DNA of 64,000 nt from Erigeron canadensis. Its lineage: Eukaryota > Streptophyta > Magnoliopsida > Asterales > Asteraceae. This document shows, piece by piece, positions 26,892 to 39,015 of the stretch (position 1 is the first letter of the stretch; each line of letters begins with the position of its first letter). A program made the translations under genes and the position numbers. The stretch spans positions 36,376,645 to 36,440,644 of the forward strand of contig NC_057763.1 in NCBI RefSeq assembly GCF_010389155.1. The letters are read 5' to 3'. The notes beneath the pieces are model-generated. The model saw only the letters and a list, made by a program, of their open reading frames with translations. It did no database searches and was not told the DNA's origin.

Positions 26892-27593
26892 GCAGAGTTA
26901 TTCTTTTTATTTTTAATTCTTTATTGATTCAGGATGGAGCACAATCACATGGACTCGATACAAAATCTCGCAATCCATTCGATTTTGCTGGTGATGTTGA
27001 TCTAGAACCTAGCAGCATGGTAAGTTTTATGTGTATAGTTTTGTTAAATTACAAACCCAAATTTGTAGGAGCTACACTAGAAAGCCGGAAGATTGTTGAT
27101 TATAGTCGGTTTGAGTTGATATGTTCTATTTTTAACTGCAGTTCTTGGACATGAGCTCTTTGCAATCTGCTCTACCAAATCATAATATGTCGACGTCACC
27201 GTGGTTTGCAGAAAATGCAGCAATACCATATACTTCTGGTAAATCAGAATGGAACACCTCAACAAACCAATAAGCTTATGCTGTTTTATCTGAATCTATT
27301 CTTACCTCATATGGTTCCTGCAGATACCTTGGTATATATGTCAGCACAAGCACCAACCATGCAGATTCCGTAAGTGCCTCCCGCGTATTACTTCAGTTTA
27401 CATGAATTCAAAGTACACACACACACAACTTGTTATCAAGAATGCTGGAATTTATTTGAGACTATCTCTGTATTTTAAAATTTGATATTCGGGATACCGT
27501 CGTCCCCATTGCAATAAACTTTACTACTTGTTTTGTAGGAACATTCCAGCGCAGGGTCCTGTGGCTTCAATAGGTGGAAACCCGTTTGGATAG
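22299..27593 (+). CDS. AGD14: ARF GTPase-activating protein, AGD14-like
   Basis: The protein stimulates GTP hydrolysis on ARF GTPases and so helps control vesicle coat cycles at the Golgi/trans-Golgi network. Twelve exons give about 629 aa (Arabidopsis AGD14 has 649): 22299-22397, 23202-23263, 24018-24105, 24176-24237, 24319-24415, 24826-25797, 26362-26484, 26565-26666, 26933-27019, 27142-27238, 27324-27369 and 27539-27593. The N-terminus is an ARF-GAP zinc finger with Cys27, Cys30, Cys47 and Cys50, followed by the conserved GIHR (Arg55 as arginine finger). The long exon 6 encodes a Ser/Pro-rich tail with six DLF motifs, three of them in tandem repeats. The end of exon 6 is uncertain: either a GC donor after CAG at 25797, or a GT donor after 25776. 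Both keep the frame. The tail ends GGNPFG. Confidence 0.95.
22525..22655 (+). mobile_element. SINE-like element in AGD14 intron 1
   Basis: An A-box-like TAGCTTAGTGGTGGGAG at 22533-22549 is followed by a B-box-like GTTAGAGATTCAAATCC at 22570-22586, the layout of a tRNA-derived SINE head. A T-rich run near 22642 may mark the far end. Confidence 0.65.
23357..23453. repeat. Short direct duplication in AGD14 intron 2
   Basis: The stretch CGTGATAATTAAAAAGTTGA, followed by TTTATATTGCTCCT, occurs twice, about 56 bases apart. The frame open across it is intronic and not part of the protein. Confidence 0.85.
26845..26892. repeat. Compound (TC)n(AC)n microsatellite
   Basis: About 25 bases of CT repeats run straight into about 20 bases of CA repeats in AGD14 intron 8. 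It would be a length-variable marker. Confidence 0.95.
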
Positions 27594-28552
27594 GGTCAAC
27601 TATACTTTTTGCGGGTCAATTGTTGCTCTGTATTTGTTGTAAAAATAAGCTCTGTTTGCACTCAATCTTATTGAGTATCTTAGAAGACCATGTGGTTTGA
27701 AGTTTTAGATATTTTAGTGGGCAGCACCTGGAGGAATAAACATTGATATATATGTGCTGATAGTTCCTTAAAATTGTTTAGTTTATTGGTTTCTGGCAAA
27801 TTGATGCACTCAGTGTAATTGGATTTTGCTGTTTGCTTGGTGTAATCTCGAACCTGCATAGTTTATGCATGACTAGTTATCCACAAAAGGTCGATAACAA
27901 AAAAATTTCACCGAGGCTTGTTTTCGACGAGTCATAAATATTCTAAATGTTGTTATACAGTTAATTTTGGTTTTGATTGTTTGAGCTTCGCAATGATTAA
28001 AGCTCCAGGTTTGGTAGGGTATTCCAGGCATCCATGGTCTTTAATCGGGATTCATCTGGGTTCAAGTTTTACTTCTCTTTGTGGGATGGATTAATAGGCA
28101 TGCGTGTAATTTAAAAGTAGGAATAGATTAAAAAATCGTATTAAAAATAATAATAAAAAAACCATTTCGAAATGCTATACGATTCGTTACTTTTTATTTT
28201 ATAACAAATGATATCTTAAGAACATGATTTGTCTAATTTACTTTCCGTCTTGAAACATCTCTACTTTCATTCTATTTTCATTTTATACACTGTAATTAAA
28301 ATACCCTTATAAAAATGTGGGATTCTAGCTCCCTCACACATAAATACATAACAAAAACCCTAACTCATAATTTGTTCCCCTCGCTTCACATAACACCTCC
28401 AACATTGTTTATTTTTGTTGTTGCAACGCGGACACCCATCAAGATAACACAAATGTCTAAATATTTACTATTTTTGAAAGAGAAATTTCATACCACACAT
28501 TTTACTAAATCTATCACACAGGATAATCTTTTGAACAAAGTATTAAAACATG
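27594..28552. other. AGD14 3' flank and spacer
   Basis: The first 200-250 bases are probably AGD14 3' UTR. The rest is AT-rich with no recognisable gene. An open frame at 28315-28557 resembles no protein and runs into the transposon end. Confidence 0.6.
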
Positions 28553-28554
28553 TA

Positions 28555-29367
28555 TAGTAAAACCTCAATAAATTAATACTTGATAAATTAATAACCTCGA
28601 TAAAACTAATAATTTGTCTGGTCCTAACTTGGGACCAGTACAAAATTGGATACCAATCAATAAAATAATAATATAATAATTTTTTGAAACCTCAAGGTAA
28701 ATATATAAGTCCCATCAAAACTATAAATTAATAATTCTTTAAATATTCTAAAATTTTAATATTGTTTAGTAATAAATTAATATAGTCACTTGTTTTTTTT
28801 TTAACTTTAAATCTATGTTGAATTTATCCTTAAATTTCTACATTGCACTTACGAGTTGAGACATTTGTCGCAACAAAAAGTTGTGAAGAGTTGTTAGCCG
28901 CTTATAATGCTTATTTCCGAGTGATTGATTTTAAAATTACTGTATCATTCCCAACTTCATTATCAACTAGATTTTGAACAGTATCCATCACAAATTCTTC
29001 AATGCTTTGAACCTCATAACATTCATTATTTTCACCAGGATAATCCCTCAGCTCACTCACATCCGTTTTGTGCTAATAATGCATACCCGTAATTAAGCTC
29101 TCAAGCTCACAAATGTCTTCTTCATAGTTTACATCGTTTAAATTACTTGAGCCGATTGAATTCATGAAACGGATTTATCGTTGCAAGCAATTTGCTTTGG
29201 ACTCTTGTGTCATTTAATGTGTGTATGTACATTGGATATGAAATTTTTTAAAGTGATACATAAACCTCTTTAAATTAATAATATATTAATTTATCGATAT
29301 AATAATATCTCGATAATTTAATAAAATATTTTGGTTCTAACATTATTAATTTATTGAGTTTTTACTA
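28555..29367 (-). mobile_element. Degenerate pogo/Lemi-type (Tc1/mariner) DNA transposon
   Basis: The element starts TAGTAAAACCTCAATAAATT and ends with the inverted counterpart AATTTATTGAGTTTTTACTA. The dinucleotide TA lies directly outside both ends (28553-28554 and 29368-29369), as expected for Tc1/mariner insertions. This terminal sequence is close to that of plant Emigrant/Lemi elements of the pogo group. Inside, the minus strand at about 28860-29180 reads as a broken C-terminal part of a pogo-like transposase, with an acidic region containing ELRDYPGENN and several in-frame stops. The catalytic part is gone, so the copy cannot move itself. Confidence 0.85.
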
Positions 29368-29607
29368 TATTTGTTAGATTTATCAAAACATGTGGTACGA
29401 ATATAATTTTTTTATATACTTAAAAAAAATAAACCCCTAATATAGTTTTCAACTGGAAATTAATCAGGCGTGCCGCGTGACTCTTCCCAAATCCACTGCA
29501 CCTTTTCAAATAAACAAAACAATATAAACTGTATGTAAATTCCTTCACCGGAACTCCATCACCACCCTCAAATCCCCTCACCGGAACCCTAAGCAACCAC
29601 GGCACCA

Positions 29608-30858
29608 ATGGACGGCAGCATTCTAGAATCAATCGGAACCGAAATTATCGGCGTAATGTCACCTGTATCTATCTGCATGCTAATAGTCGTCTTAATAGTC
29701 TACTCATCATCGTCATCCTCATCGTCCGTACAACCTATCCGCACCGCCGCTAATCTCGTCTATCTCGAAACACCGTCCGACTCAACTTCTCAAAAACTCG
29801 AAGGATCACTCCTAAACGCCGTCGTTTTTGTCATTTTAATCGCCGCTGTAACTTTCCTCCTTGTTATCCTTTACTATTACAATTTTACTAATTTTTTGAA
29901 AAATTATATGCGTTTTTCTGCTTTTTTTGTTCTCGGTGTAATGGGCGGGTCTATTGTGTTATCGATTATTCGGCAGTTTTCGATTCCGGTTGATGTGATT
30001 ACTTGTGTCATTTTGCTGTTTAATTTTACTGTTGTTGGTGTCATATCGGTTTTTGCTGAAGGTGTGCCGGTTCCGATTATTGTTAGGCAGGTTTATATGG
30101 TAGTTTTAGGGATAATTGTTGCTGTTTGGTTTACGAATTTGCCTGAATGGACTACGTGGACATTGTTAGTTGCATTAGCCGTTTATGATTTAGTTGCGGT
30201 TTTGGCACCTGGTGGACCGCTTAAGATATTGGTTGAGTTGGCGTCTAGTAGGGACGATGAGCTTCCTGCTTTGGTTTATGAGGCTAGACCGACAGTTTCT
30301 AGGAACGCTAGAGGGGCTGGGTTAGGGCTTTTGGTCGCTGGCGTGTCGTCTGATGAGGTAGAGGTTGAGATGTCTCGACGTAATGGTAGTGATGTTGAGC
30401 TTATGGATGAGGAGACTTCACCTTTGGTGCCGAGTTTGCATGATAGGATTAGGTCTAGTTCAAGTGGAAGTAGTGAATTTGCGATTTCTGTGGGTGGTAA
30501 TGCTGATCGGTTTCGAGAAACTGAAATTGTTGGGGATGAGGAGGAAAGGACGCCGCTTTCTTCGACGGAACCACACAGTGAGGAGATGACTCGGGGGATA
30601 AAACTTGGGTTGGGTGATTTTGTGTTTTATAGTGTTCTTGTGGGTAGGGCTGCGATGTATGATCTGATGACTGTGTATGCTTGCTACCTTGCCATTATAT
30701 CTGGATTGGGGTGTACTCTTGTACTGTTGTCTGTGTTTCGTCATGCCTTGCCAGCTCTGCCGATTTCTATAGCGCTTGGTATCATGTTCTACTTCTTAAC
30801 TCGGGTGTTAATGGAACCATTTGTAGTTGGGACGTCAACAAATTTAATGATGTTTTGA
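29608..30858 (+). CDS. Presenilin-like intramembrane aspartyl protease
   Basis: Presenilin is the catalytic subunit of gamma-secretase, which cuts membrane proteins within the bilayer; plant presenilins sit in endomembranes. A single uninterrupted frame of 416 aa has about nine membrane segments. The two catalytic aspartates are in AVYDLVAV (Asp194) and LGLGDFVFYSVL (Asp337), and the PALP motif that shapes the active site is at 382-385. Residues about 225-330 form the large cytosolic loop, rich in Ser, Glu and Asp, where animal presenilins are self-cleaved. A poly-Ser run (33-40) lies after the first membrane segment. No introns interrupt the gene, and the start is the first ATG of the frame. 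The gene sits 240 bp downstream of the pogo-like element. Confidence 0.96.
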   Translation: MDGSILESIGTEIIGVMSPVSICMLIVVLIVYSSSSSSSSVQPIRTAANLVYLETPSDSTSQKLEGSLLNAVVFVILIAAVTFLLVILYYYNFTNFLKNYMRFSAFFVLGVMGGSIVLSIIRQFSIPVDVITCVILLFNFTVVGVISVFAEGVPVPIIVRQVYMVVLGIIVAVWFTNLPEWTTWTLLVALAVYDLVAVLAPGGPLKILVELASSRDDELPALVYEARPTVSRNARGAGLGLLVAGVSSDEVEVEMSRRNGSDVELMDEETSPLVPSLHDRIRSSSSGSSEFAISVGGNADRFRETEIVGDEEERTPLSSTEPHSEEMTRGIKLGLGDFVFYSVLVGRAAMYDLMTVYACYLAIISGLGCTLVLLSVFRHALPALPISIALGIMFYFLTRVLMEPFVVGTSTNLMMF

Positions 30859-32828
30859 CTGTTCCCATTTTTTGTAACTACGATTGTAGAGGTATTACCA
30901 TAAAGTGTACTTCAAACCATATAACTGAATCGTCCTGGATAGGTATATTTGTTAGGGGATAACCTTCAGTTTACGAGTTGTAAGCTTCTTGCGCAATTTC
31001 AAATCGTTCTGCAACTCTCTTTAAGGAATTTTTGTAAGTTTTAAGTTTGTAATGATTCAATAGTAAATGATATCAAGTCCCATTTTTATCTGATGATGAT
31101 GGCAGTTCAATATATCGTTCACACTAACGGTTTGTGTTTTGCTTTTACATTTGAAGCCGTTGGGCGCTGTCTAAACATGGGAATCATATTTTGTCTGTGC
31201 TCCTGCATGTTACCTTGCGAATGAAAATTTTATATCATCTTCGATAGTTGGTTCACTTAATTGACTTCTATGTTTAACATTCTAGTTATCTTAAGGCTTG
31301 GAGCTTTATTAAGAATACATACAAGTTATGGATCATGGCTGCTTGATTTTCTTTCTAATTGTTTAATTATTTGTGTAAGGTCTAGAAGTATCTGTGTAAG
31401 CCAATATCACTGTCACATAATCCCTTATCTAAAGTTCTGTAGAAGGAAACTCGTTAAGATTAACAGCTCTATGTCAGATGGAATTATGTAAACCAAATTT
31501 GAAGGGAAGTTACTCTTTAGCTGAAGAGATCAGTTTTGATAAGTTATATTTCATGAATTAAAGTTATGGTTAATAAGCAACTGGATTCCAACCACTGAAA
31601 TCCCATGGGGCAGACACTTTTTTCAGCTGTGAAACCTTCTTCTATCCTCCATAACAATTCCACCTTTGTGTTTCTTGAGAAATTTGCTACTATTTACCAA
31701 TATGGAAATGGGATGTGTGATTTACTGTTTCCAGTACCAGGGGACATGTTGTCTTTGCCCATGTCTTATCTTTAGAGGGTTATATGGTTAAATTTAGGTG
31801 TAGCAAAATGGGCGGGTTGGTTAAGATGTTTAAATGAGCTAGTGTCAGAAGTCGAAACGGTATCATATGTAAATAGGTGGGGTCAAAACGGTATCATATT
31901 CCAGTAATATGTTGTCGATTGTTTGACATTTTAAATTATGCAAACAACAATACTTGAACAATAGTTTATTATCTTTGGATGTATTCAAGAATGCATTCAA
32001 GTATCCTTATTAACATGTGGAAAGAATGTGGTTCAAATAAGATAACCCGTTGATCTGGAACAAAAATTATTATGCATATAATACGTACGAGGTTCATTTT
32101 GTCTGGACAAAATACGGATTGGAAAAAATAAACAAGGATAAAAAGTGCTCAACTAAAATTAAACTTATAAGCAATTTCAAAAGAGCGTTTGTTATTGCTC
32201 ATCTGTTTAAAAAGAATAAACAGATAAAACGAAATATTAGCATTTCAAAACATCCCATTATAAGAGATCAAGATGTAAAGGAACAATTTCAAGATTGAAA
32301 TTTTAGTCCACCATTCTCCAATCTCCTCCACTCCTTCAGGAAAATGGTTATGAAAAAACGACTAACTTCTTATGAAGTATATAATACAGTTTTTTAGCAG
32401 CTGGATTTTTACACAAATCTTGTGTTCACTTTACTTTCCAATACAAGCCCATATTCATGATGCAGCCTCAGTTGCCCAGCTGGGCCTGCCTGGGGTTGCA
32501 AGACCACTACACCCGGGGTAGCCAGATACGACATGTTGATCACCTAGTGCCTATTTTTAAACCAAGATTATTTGCAAGACTCATTCAACATTACAAGTTA
32601 CGGTAAAAATGAACATGTTCTAATATGGAATGTGAGACAGGCCCATGGAGGAAACCATGTGTTTCTTATAATACTCGTACAGCACAACTGTTTCTAGTGC
32701 CATTATATATATAGTTGGGATAACAGACAAAAAGACAGTACATAACTGAACTTAACTCCATTACAACAAAAAGAATGGACCAGCAACAAAAATATGGTCA
32801 GCACCTACAATCTGTAACAGACGATACG
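30859..32828. other. Convergent intergenic region between presenilin and SURF1
   Basis: It holds the 3' ends of both genes. The patch at 31797-31900, with AAAATGGGCGGGTTGG and two copies of AACGGTATCATAT, looks like a worn dispersed repeat. A frame of 82 codons at 32050-32298 is Lys- and Ile-rich and matches nothing I know. No gene is called. Confidence 0.6.
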
Positions 32829-35800
32829 TTATCTCAATTTCTTCTTAGGCTGTAATCTCTTGAAAGCCATAAATGTAACTGCTGCAGATAATGAATACCT
32901 GTACCAAGTGAAATTGAATTCAAAAGACCGGCCATTAGACCGATAGGGAATCTAGAAATCAAGTAATTTTAGCAGGATCACGAGACGAATAGTTTACCAA
33001 GTGAATGTATAGTTGAGATGATCCTGTGGCATTACTGAACTGCGAACCAATGCATTATTATCTTTCGGGATTGGGTATGGATTACTAGGGTTAACATTTT
33101 CATTGACTGCTTCAATGTATATGGTGTTCTCAGGAAGCCCACAACTACAAGCAATTCCACCAACATCAACATAGAACCACTGAAAAGAATCCGGGTCGTT
33201 TGCTGGTACAAAAATGCTAGGTTTCTCACTTCCACGAATAACTCCAACAACTTCATCAAGCATTATTTGTGGAGCATGGTCCTACAGGTAATGATTTTTT
33301 TTAAAAAAAAAACCTTTAGCTATACTCTTAAATTCATATGTATTTATTTATTCATTTAATGTGCATATAAATACATACACATGATCATATACATATACAA
33401 ACCCACAATAAGCAAGAGAGAAAACAGTGAAAAAAAGTGGCACCTTCTCAATGACATTAGGACTCTTAGACCAAAATCTCCACCAAGTACCACTATCCTG
33501 TGTAGGCACGGAATCTTTACTTTGAGGATGTTCATCATCTTGTTGACCTTTCAGAGACTTGTCTCTCCAACTTCGTGGGACCCATCCTCTGTTGACCAGG
33601 AGTGGCATCTGCAAGCTGCAAAAGTTTTCAAGTTCTCATCATGTTGCAAAGAAAACAAGTTCTCATCAGGTTATTAGACTCTTGTAGGGAGTGACGTTAC
33701 AAGTTGCATTCATTTTTAGATAAAAGAGATTATCATCTTCTTTGCTTACGTATAACTTTTAACATTCCAACTAAACATAATGTCTCTGAAAAATGGCTAG
33801 TATACAAAATCATGCTGAACCAACCTTTCAGGACTGTCTGGGAGCGGCATAAGGGGTGTAATGAGGTAATATCCATTCTCGGTCACTCCTGATATACTTC
33901 TAGAACGTGGACCAACGTAAATGGATTTTGTCTCATCAAAAACTCCTTTGCATCCTACCCTCCTGAACTCCAGAGTGTCCAAATCATCACCTGAAGGAGT
34001 AATGTACTTGCAGTTAATAGGCTCCATTTCCAATCTACTCTTTTTATACTCCAGCATTTTCACCTACATAATCAAAATTTCAGTTAGATATCCAATAATT
34101 AATTGTTGTTTAAAAATATAGTAGTCATTAGTTTCAAGATAAAACTCCTACAAATGAGAAGCCAAATGCATTTTTACACACATAGGGAAGTGAGTAAAGA
34201 GTTAACATAATAACATGTGTACATAGAAATGACAAATTACAAGTCAATTGGTATGATGTTTATGTACTGCTATGCTAGTACTTGAACAATCCTTAACATA
34301 AACGGAACAATTATGTTACAGATTCAAAGTGAGTATATGTCTACATGTAGGTATAATGTTTAATGCATTAATTAGCATATTTTACAATTTTTACAATTGT
34401 TTGTCTAACTTATAGGGGCTGTTGGGTAGAGCAGAATGGCAATGAAATGGATATCACTTCCTTGGTTTGGTTGCATCTGAGAATGGAAATGAAGAGGCAG
34501 TGTGAGAATCAATTACATTCTCTTTGGAGATGAAGAGAAAGGATACAAAATCCATTAACAACTCCTTTCTCCTGAGCAGGGCCATTGGGCCAAAGTATGA
34601 AAATATAAACCCATGGCACGTGATTTACAGATTCCAAACGAAGTCCCTAAAATACCCATATACCACCTTGAATGACTATAGTTATTAAACCGTTATATAT
34701 ATATATATATTATATATGTATTAGTTTAGAAGATGTCATAAGTTCGAGGTAGTCGAATGAAATAAATTCAAGGTAGTCAAATGTATTTCATTCGACTACC
34801 TCGAACTTATGACATCTTCTAAACTAATACATATATAATATATATATAACGGTCGAATAATAGTGATGTCCATGATCTGAAAACCAGACTTCAACGTAAG
34901 CTGTCAAGATATATTTGCCTCAAAGATATTCCTCTTCTGCCAAAGATTGAGTAGAGCACGGTTATCATTCTTCTGACGATTTCATCAATGCATAGGATTT
35001 GGTACAATCAGATAGCTTAATGGTCACTCGATTTGGTAAAACCAGAAACATCAGTGTTTTTATCGTTTTTGTTCAACTAAATGCCTAAGATTCAGTATGG
35101 GTGAGAAGTTAAAGTACAACAATAACACAAATAAATGTGAATAATGATCGTGCTTGCCAATAACTGAATTGACAAAAACATTATCATTAATTGTTGTCTG
35201 CAGATGTTATGATGCTATATTCGAGTGGGGTGATAAATAAAAAGACGGATAATTTATGCTAATAGCCTAATACTAATCAATATATTGCACTTTTAGTGGT
35301 CACTTAGACTGTTATCCTGTCCTTTGAAGCTACTTATGTCCGCGATGACCCTGGCAACTGAAGGTAGGTCCCGTAGATGATCACCAACAAACAGGTAGTA
35401 GTTGGGAGTGCTCTTATAATTAACAACGGGCCCATAACAAGGTCATTGGGAGTGCTCTTACAGAATTACAGTTAAATTTAGTCCACTGGACCAGCTAGGT
35501 CAGAGTCTACTTCTTCTCTTAGGAGGTTACGAGTGAACATTTTTGGGCCAGAAAGTATGTGTACTATCTGAATTGGTTTAGCAATACAAAAAATTAAAGG
35601 GCTTTGGCACTGATAAGTTTTTACACATTTTTTTAACTAGGAAAAACAAAAAATATTGATACCACTTTGACACTTATTATATCGGCATGTACATTCTCTA
35701 AAGGTATGAAAACTGACATAATAACAGAATCTAGGCCAAACAAGATATATAATTTAGAAAGTTGTTAATCAGGGTCGAAACGTATATCACCTTTTCTTGT

Positions 35801-36227
35801 CTTCTGAAGATCTGCCAAGTACCCAGTCCAAAAGTGATTGCTCCCGGAACAAAAAGCAGGAACCTTGTCCATCTTTTCTCTGATAAACAATAAAAACATT
35901 TTAACAGAAAAGAAACAACAGCAACAACATTATACAAATAAAACCGAAATCTTGTTAGACATGTTATATCAACTACATTCCGGAATTGTTTAAGTTATAA
36001 CAAAAAAAAACGCAGTTATGTAATTGGGTTATTACAAGAGATGAACCTTGAGGTCGAAAAGTTGGAGGTCGCAGTTGAGGTTCAAGTTCAGGGACAGCAA
36101 CAGAGGCCGAGGACGAATACGAATACAAAAACGAAGAAGACAACGGTTGTCGTTGTTGTTGGAGCCACTTAAATTGTGAAAATGTTGTTTTTCTTCTTGT
36201 TAGAAAGCTTCTAGAAATTGAGGCCAT
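32829..36227 (-). CDS. SURF1: SURF1, cytochrome c oxidase assembly protein
   Basis: SURF1 is a mitochondrial inner-membrane protein that helps build complex IV, where it is thought to act in haem a insertion into COX1. Six exons, read from the minus strand, give 344 aa (I recall about 354 for Arabidopsis): 36227-36047, 35879-35791, 34063-33825, 33615-33444, 33281-32998 and 32898-32829. The N-terminus is rich in Ser, Arg and Gln without acidic residues for about 45 aa, as in a mitochondrial targeting peptide. The first membrane helix follows in FLLFVPGAITFGLGTWQ. The central domain shows EFRRVGCKGVF and LLVNRGWVPRSW, hallmarks of the family. A second helix is near the C-terminus. The second intron is 1.7 kb and holds a perfect hairpin. 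A leader intron at about 36285-36420 is possible. Confidence 0.96.
34690..34852. repeat. 163-bp hairpin (inverted repeat) in SURF1 intron 2
   Basis: The left arm (34690-34763) and right arm (34785-34852) are essentially exact reverse complements apart from the length of an (AT)n run. The loop is only about 21 bases. The core, with TTAGTTTAGAAGATGTCATA and then AGTTCGAGGTAGTCGAATG, is not simple sequence. The loop itself repeats part of the arm in changed form. It may be a small foldback MITE or a young small-RNA hairpin. Confidence 0.9.
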
Positions 36228-36755
36228 GTATTTGGATCACAAAACTGAAAGCTATTGTAAAGTTTTATCTTCCATTTTCCAAAACCTATAAAAACAAAAA
36301 GAAATAAGGATCCACATGAGATTTTTCAATATGTTATGTGATCTGAAACATGATTTGGGGTAATAAAGGAGTATCATTTTACTGAGACAACATAAAAATA
36401 TAGGATATAGATATATATACCTGTATGTATTTATGTATAACAAAGAAAGAGAGTGACGAAGGGAGGGATATTATTAGGATTTAAAGGAAAATCTGGGAAG
36501 GCTGATAATAGGGTTTATGCCCACTCTGCTATTTCAAGAACTTGCAAAATAGAATTTCCCATATAAAAAAAAGAAAATAATTAATTCTCTTAAAAATTTC
36601 CTAAAAGCATTCCTAAAGCCTTCAAATCATAACATGTTTACTATTTTGAATTTCGCTGAAAAATTCATATCGCGATTCGACAACGAGAGGTCAAGTATAC
36701 GTTGCCTTAATCGGATCCGCACTAGAGAACTCTTTTAAAGTATAAATGTCTATTT
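36228..36755. other. SURF1 promoter and leader region
   Basis: The region contains the likely SURF1 leader and promoter. The short open frame on the minus strand is probably leader or intron sequence, since it lacks any protein similarity and is rich in Tyr and Ile from AT-rich DNA. Confidence 0.5.
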
Positions 36756-36960
36756 CAAATACCCGATGGGGGAAAACCCCCTACTAATCCACCTGAAGTC
36801 ACGATGATTAATAGGAGTAAACTCTGCCCCTTCAGACTTGATACTGGGTAAACCCAATCCAAGCCCTCATAAAGGAACTTCCTTATGTCCTCTCCAAAGC
36901 TTGAACACAAGACCTTATGTATGGGGATGGTCTTTCAACCATTGAGCTAATGTTCAAGGA
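36756..36960 (-). mobile_element. tRNA-derived SINE
   Basis: On the minus strand a clear A-box, TTAGCTCAATGGTTGAAAG (36931-36950), precedes a B-box-like GGTCTTGTGTTCAAGC (36898-36913) at normal spacing. The body then runs about 150 bp and ends in a GGGGGTTTTCCCCC-type palindrome near 36760-36780. This is the best-preserved SINE in the window. Confidence 0.75.
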
Positions 36961-39012
36961 CAACATGTTTACTATAATTTCAACTCTTAATTTTGTCACA
37001 TGTTATAATTTTATTATTAGAAATTTTTTTAAGAAGTTTAGTTAAAAAGATTTATTATATTTCTATAAAAAAAATACTAAAAACTAAATACCTTTTCAAT
37101 TTTTATTATAAAATTACAATACATATATAACAAGAGAAAATGAAAGTGGTGTTGTTGCCGACTTTAAGTTTGTTCCTCATATTTTAATTTTTTAATATAT
37201 GTTATTTAATAACAAATCATAAGTTGATTTTGAGAAATATTTGAAAATTATAAAGTGAGAAAAATTTCATCAAACCTTTCCTCATTTTACAATTACTATA
37301 AATATCCTTTTACCAATTCTAGGGATATCGATATGATGAGACGATTTTGAATGTGTACAATAAGAAAGAAATTTGATATTGGTACCACAAATTTAGTTAA
37401 TCTAACACAATTACACATTAGTTATTTGCACAATATGTTTTAATTTATATCATGTGGTAAGTTAAATCAAGTTGTATCATATGAATATCATTTCCCATAT
37501 GAACCCGTTGCTAATTTAGCTTTTATAATATAATACGAGTAGTATTAATGGAAAGTTTGATAAATTATATAATGTACCTATCAATTAACATTTAATATGT
37601 GAGAGTTGATTAATTATATTAAATAAATGTTAACTGAAATTCTTAGGATAAAGGTAAAGTTGCAGATTTTAACGTTAAAAATGTATAACTTTTCAACATT
37701 GTAATATAATTTTATATAATATTATGTAAAATGTTTATTTGAAAACTAAATTTTATATGAAAACTAAAAAACTAACCAAACATACTGTGATATGAATTTA
37801 ACACAATGTATATTAATTGTGTTTTATAAAAACACACAATGTGTTTTTATTGTGTAATCTAAAAACACAATGTATTAAGTTTAAATAACATTGTGTTTTT
37901 GATAGCGCGCGAAAATCATAAAATTGTTCAAACACACTGTGATATGGGGCAATATGTTTTCTAAAAACACATTAAAAACACATTGTGTTAAATTCAGCCA
38001 TAATGAATTTTGATCAGTTTTCTAATCTTCACGAAAATTTTAATTTTCAAATGATCATAACTCATAATATTATAAATAAATTAAGGTTAAATTTAGTGAT
38101 AAGTTAGAATAAATAAACTTAAGAAGAAAATAATATTAAAAAAAATCAACTTAATTCATATATAAACTTTAATATATCAACAACAACTATCATCAAACCA
38201 AAAAATATATATGTTTAGATAATTCATCATCTATACGTACTATTTTATAAAAATTATTCACCCATACAAATAGAAAGTGTTACTCAAATGTTACATAAGA
38301 AATTATTAAATTGCTCATAATAAACACCAACTATTGAAAGATTTTTTATAAAATACCAAATTTGTCTTTAATAAATTAATTTACACCCTAAACCTTATTT
38401 TAATAATTAACATTTTAAGCTTTTATCATTTTAAATATCACACTATCACCTTGCATCAACTTACACCAGTTGACACCGCCACCACCACCAATAATAACAT
38501 CACCGACACCACTACACCGCTGTCCCCGCCACCACCGCCGTGTGGGTACCATGCTAGTAAATATTAAATGAAACTTAGATATGTTAAAAAAACATTTATA
38601 TAAATCGCCAAACCCGAAGTAAAAGGGAAAACTTGAATAGAAGTAAATGATGCAATATTAGAAATTTGGCGGTAAAAATGGAATGTTTAAGATGTTTAAG
38701 TAAATTAGTAACATCTAATCGTTCTATGAATTATGAGTCTTTAACATTATCTACAATGGTATATGAAAGAGTTTGAACTATAGACCGTTTTATCCTAATA
38801 TTCTTATGTAAAGTAAAAAAAAAAAAACTACTATGTTCTACTTAAGGTAAAAAGAAAAAAAAAAACAGTAGTCTTTAAGGAATAAAATCAAAATTTTGAC
38901 ATCTGTATCTAAATGTAAAGTATTAAGAAGTAAAATAAAATTTTAACTCATTTAATATCTTTTGAATATGTTCCTACATTAATAGGAGTGAACTATTTTT
39001 TTTAGGAGGGGT
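36961..39012. other. AT-rich repeat-bearing gap
   Basis: No gene seen. Between 37795 and 37995 the motif AACACAATGTGTT or part of it recurs about eight times, many copies being self-complementary, around a GATAGCGCGCGAAAATC centre. A CAC/CCG-rich run lies at 38465-38545. A-rich runs lie at 38817-38866. Confidence 0.65.
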
Positions 39013-39015
39013 CGT

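Noticed and set aside
32050..32298. 82-codon Lys-rich frame
   Set aside because: AT-rich spacer with no domain or neighbour context.
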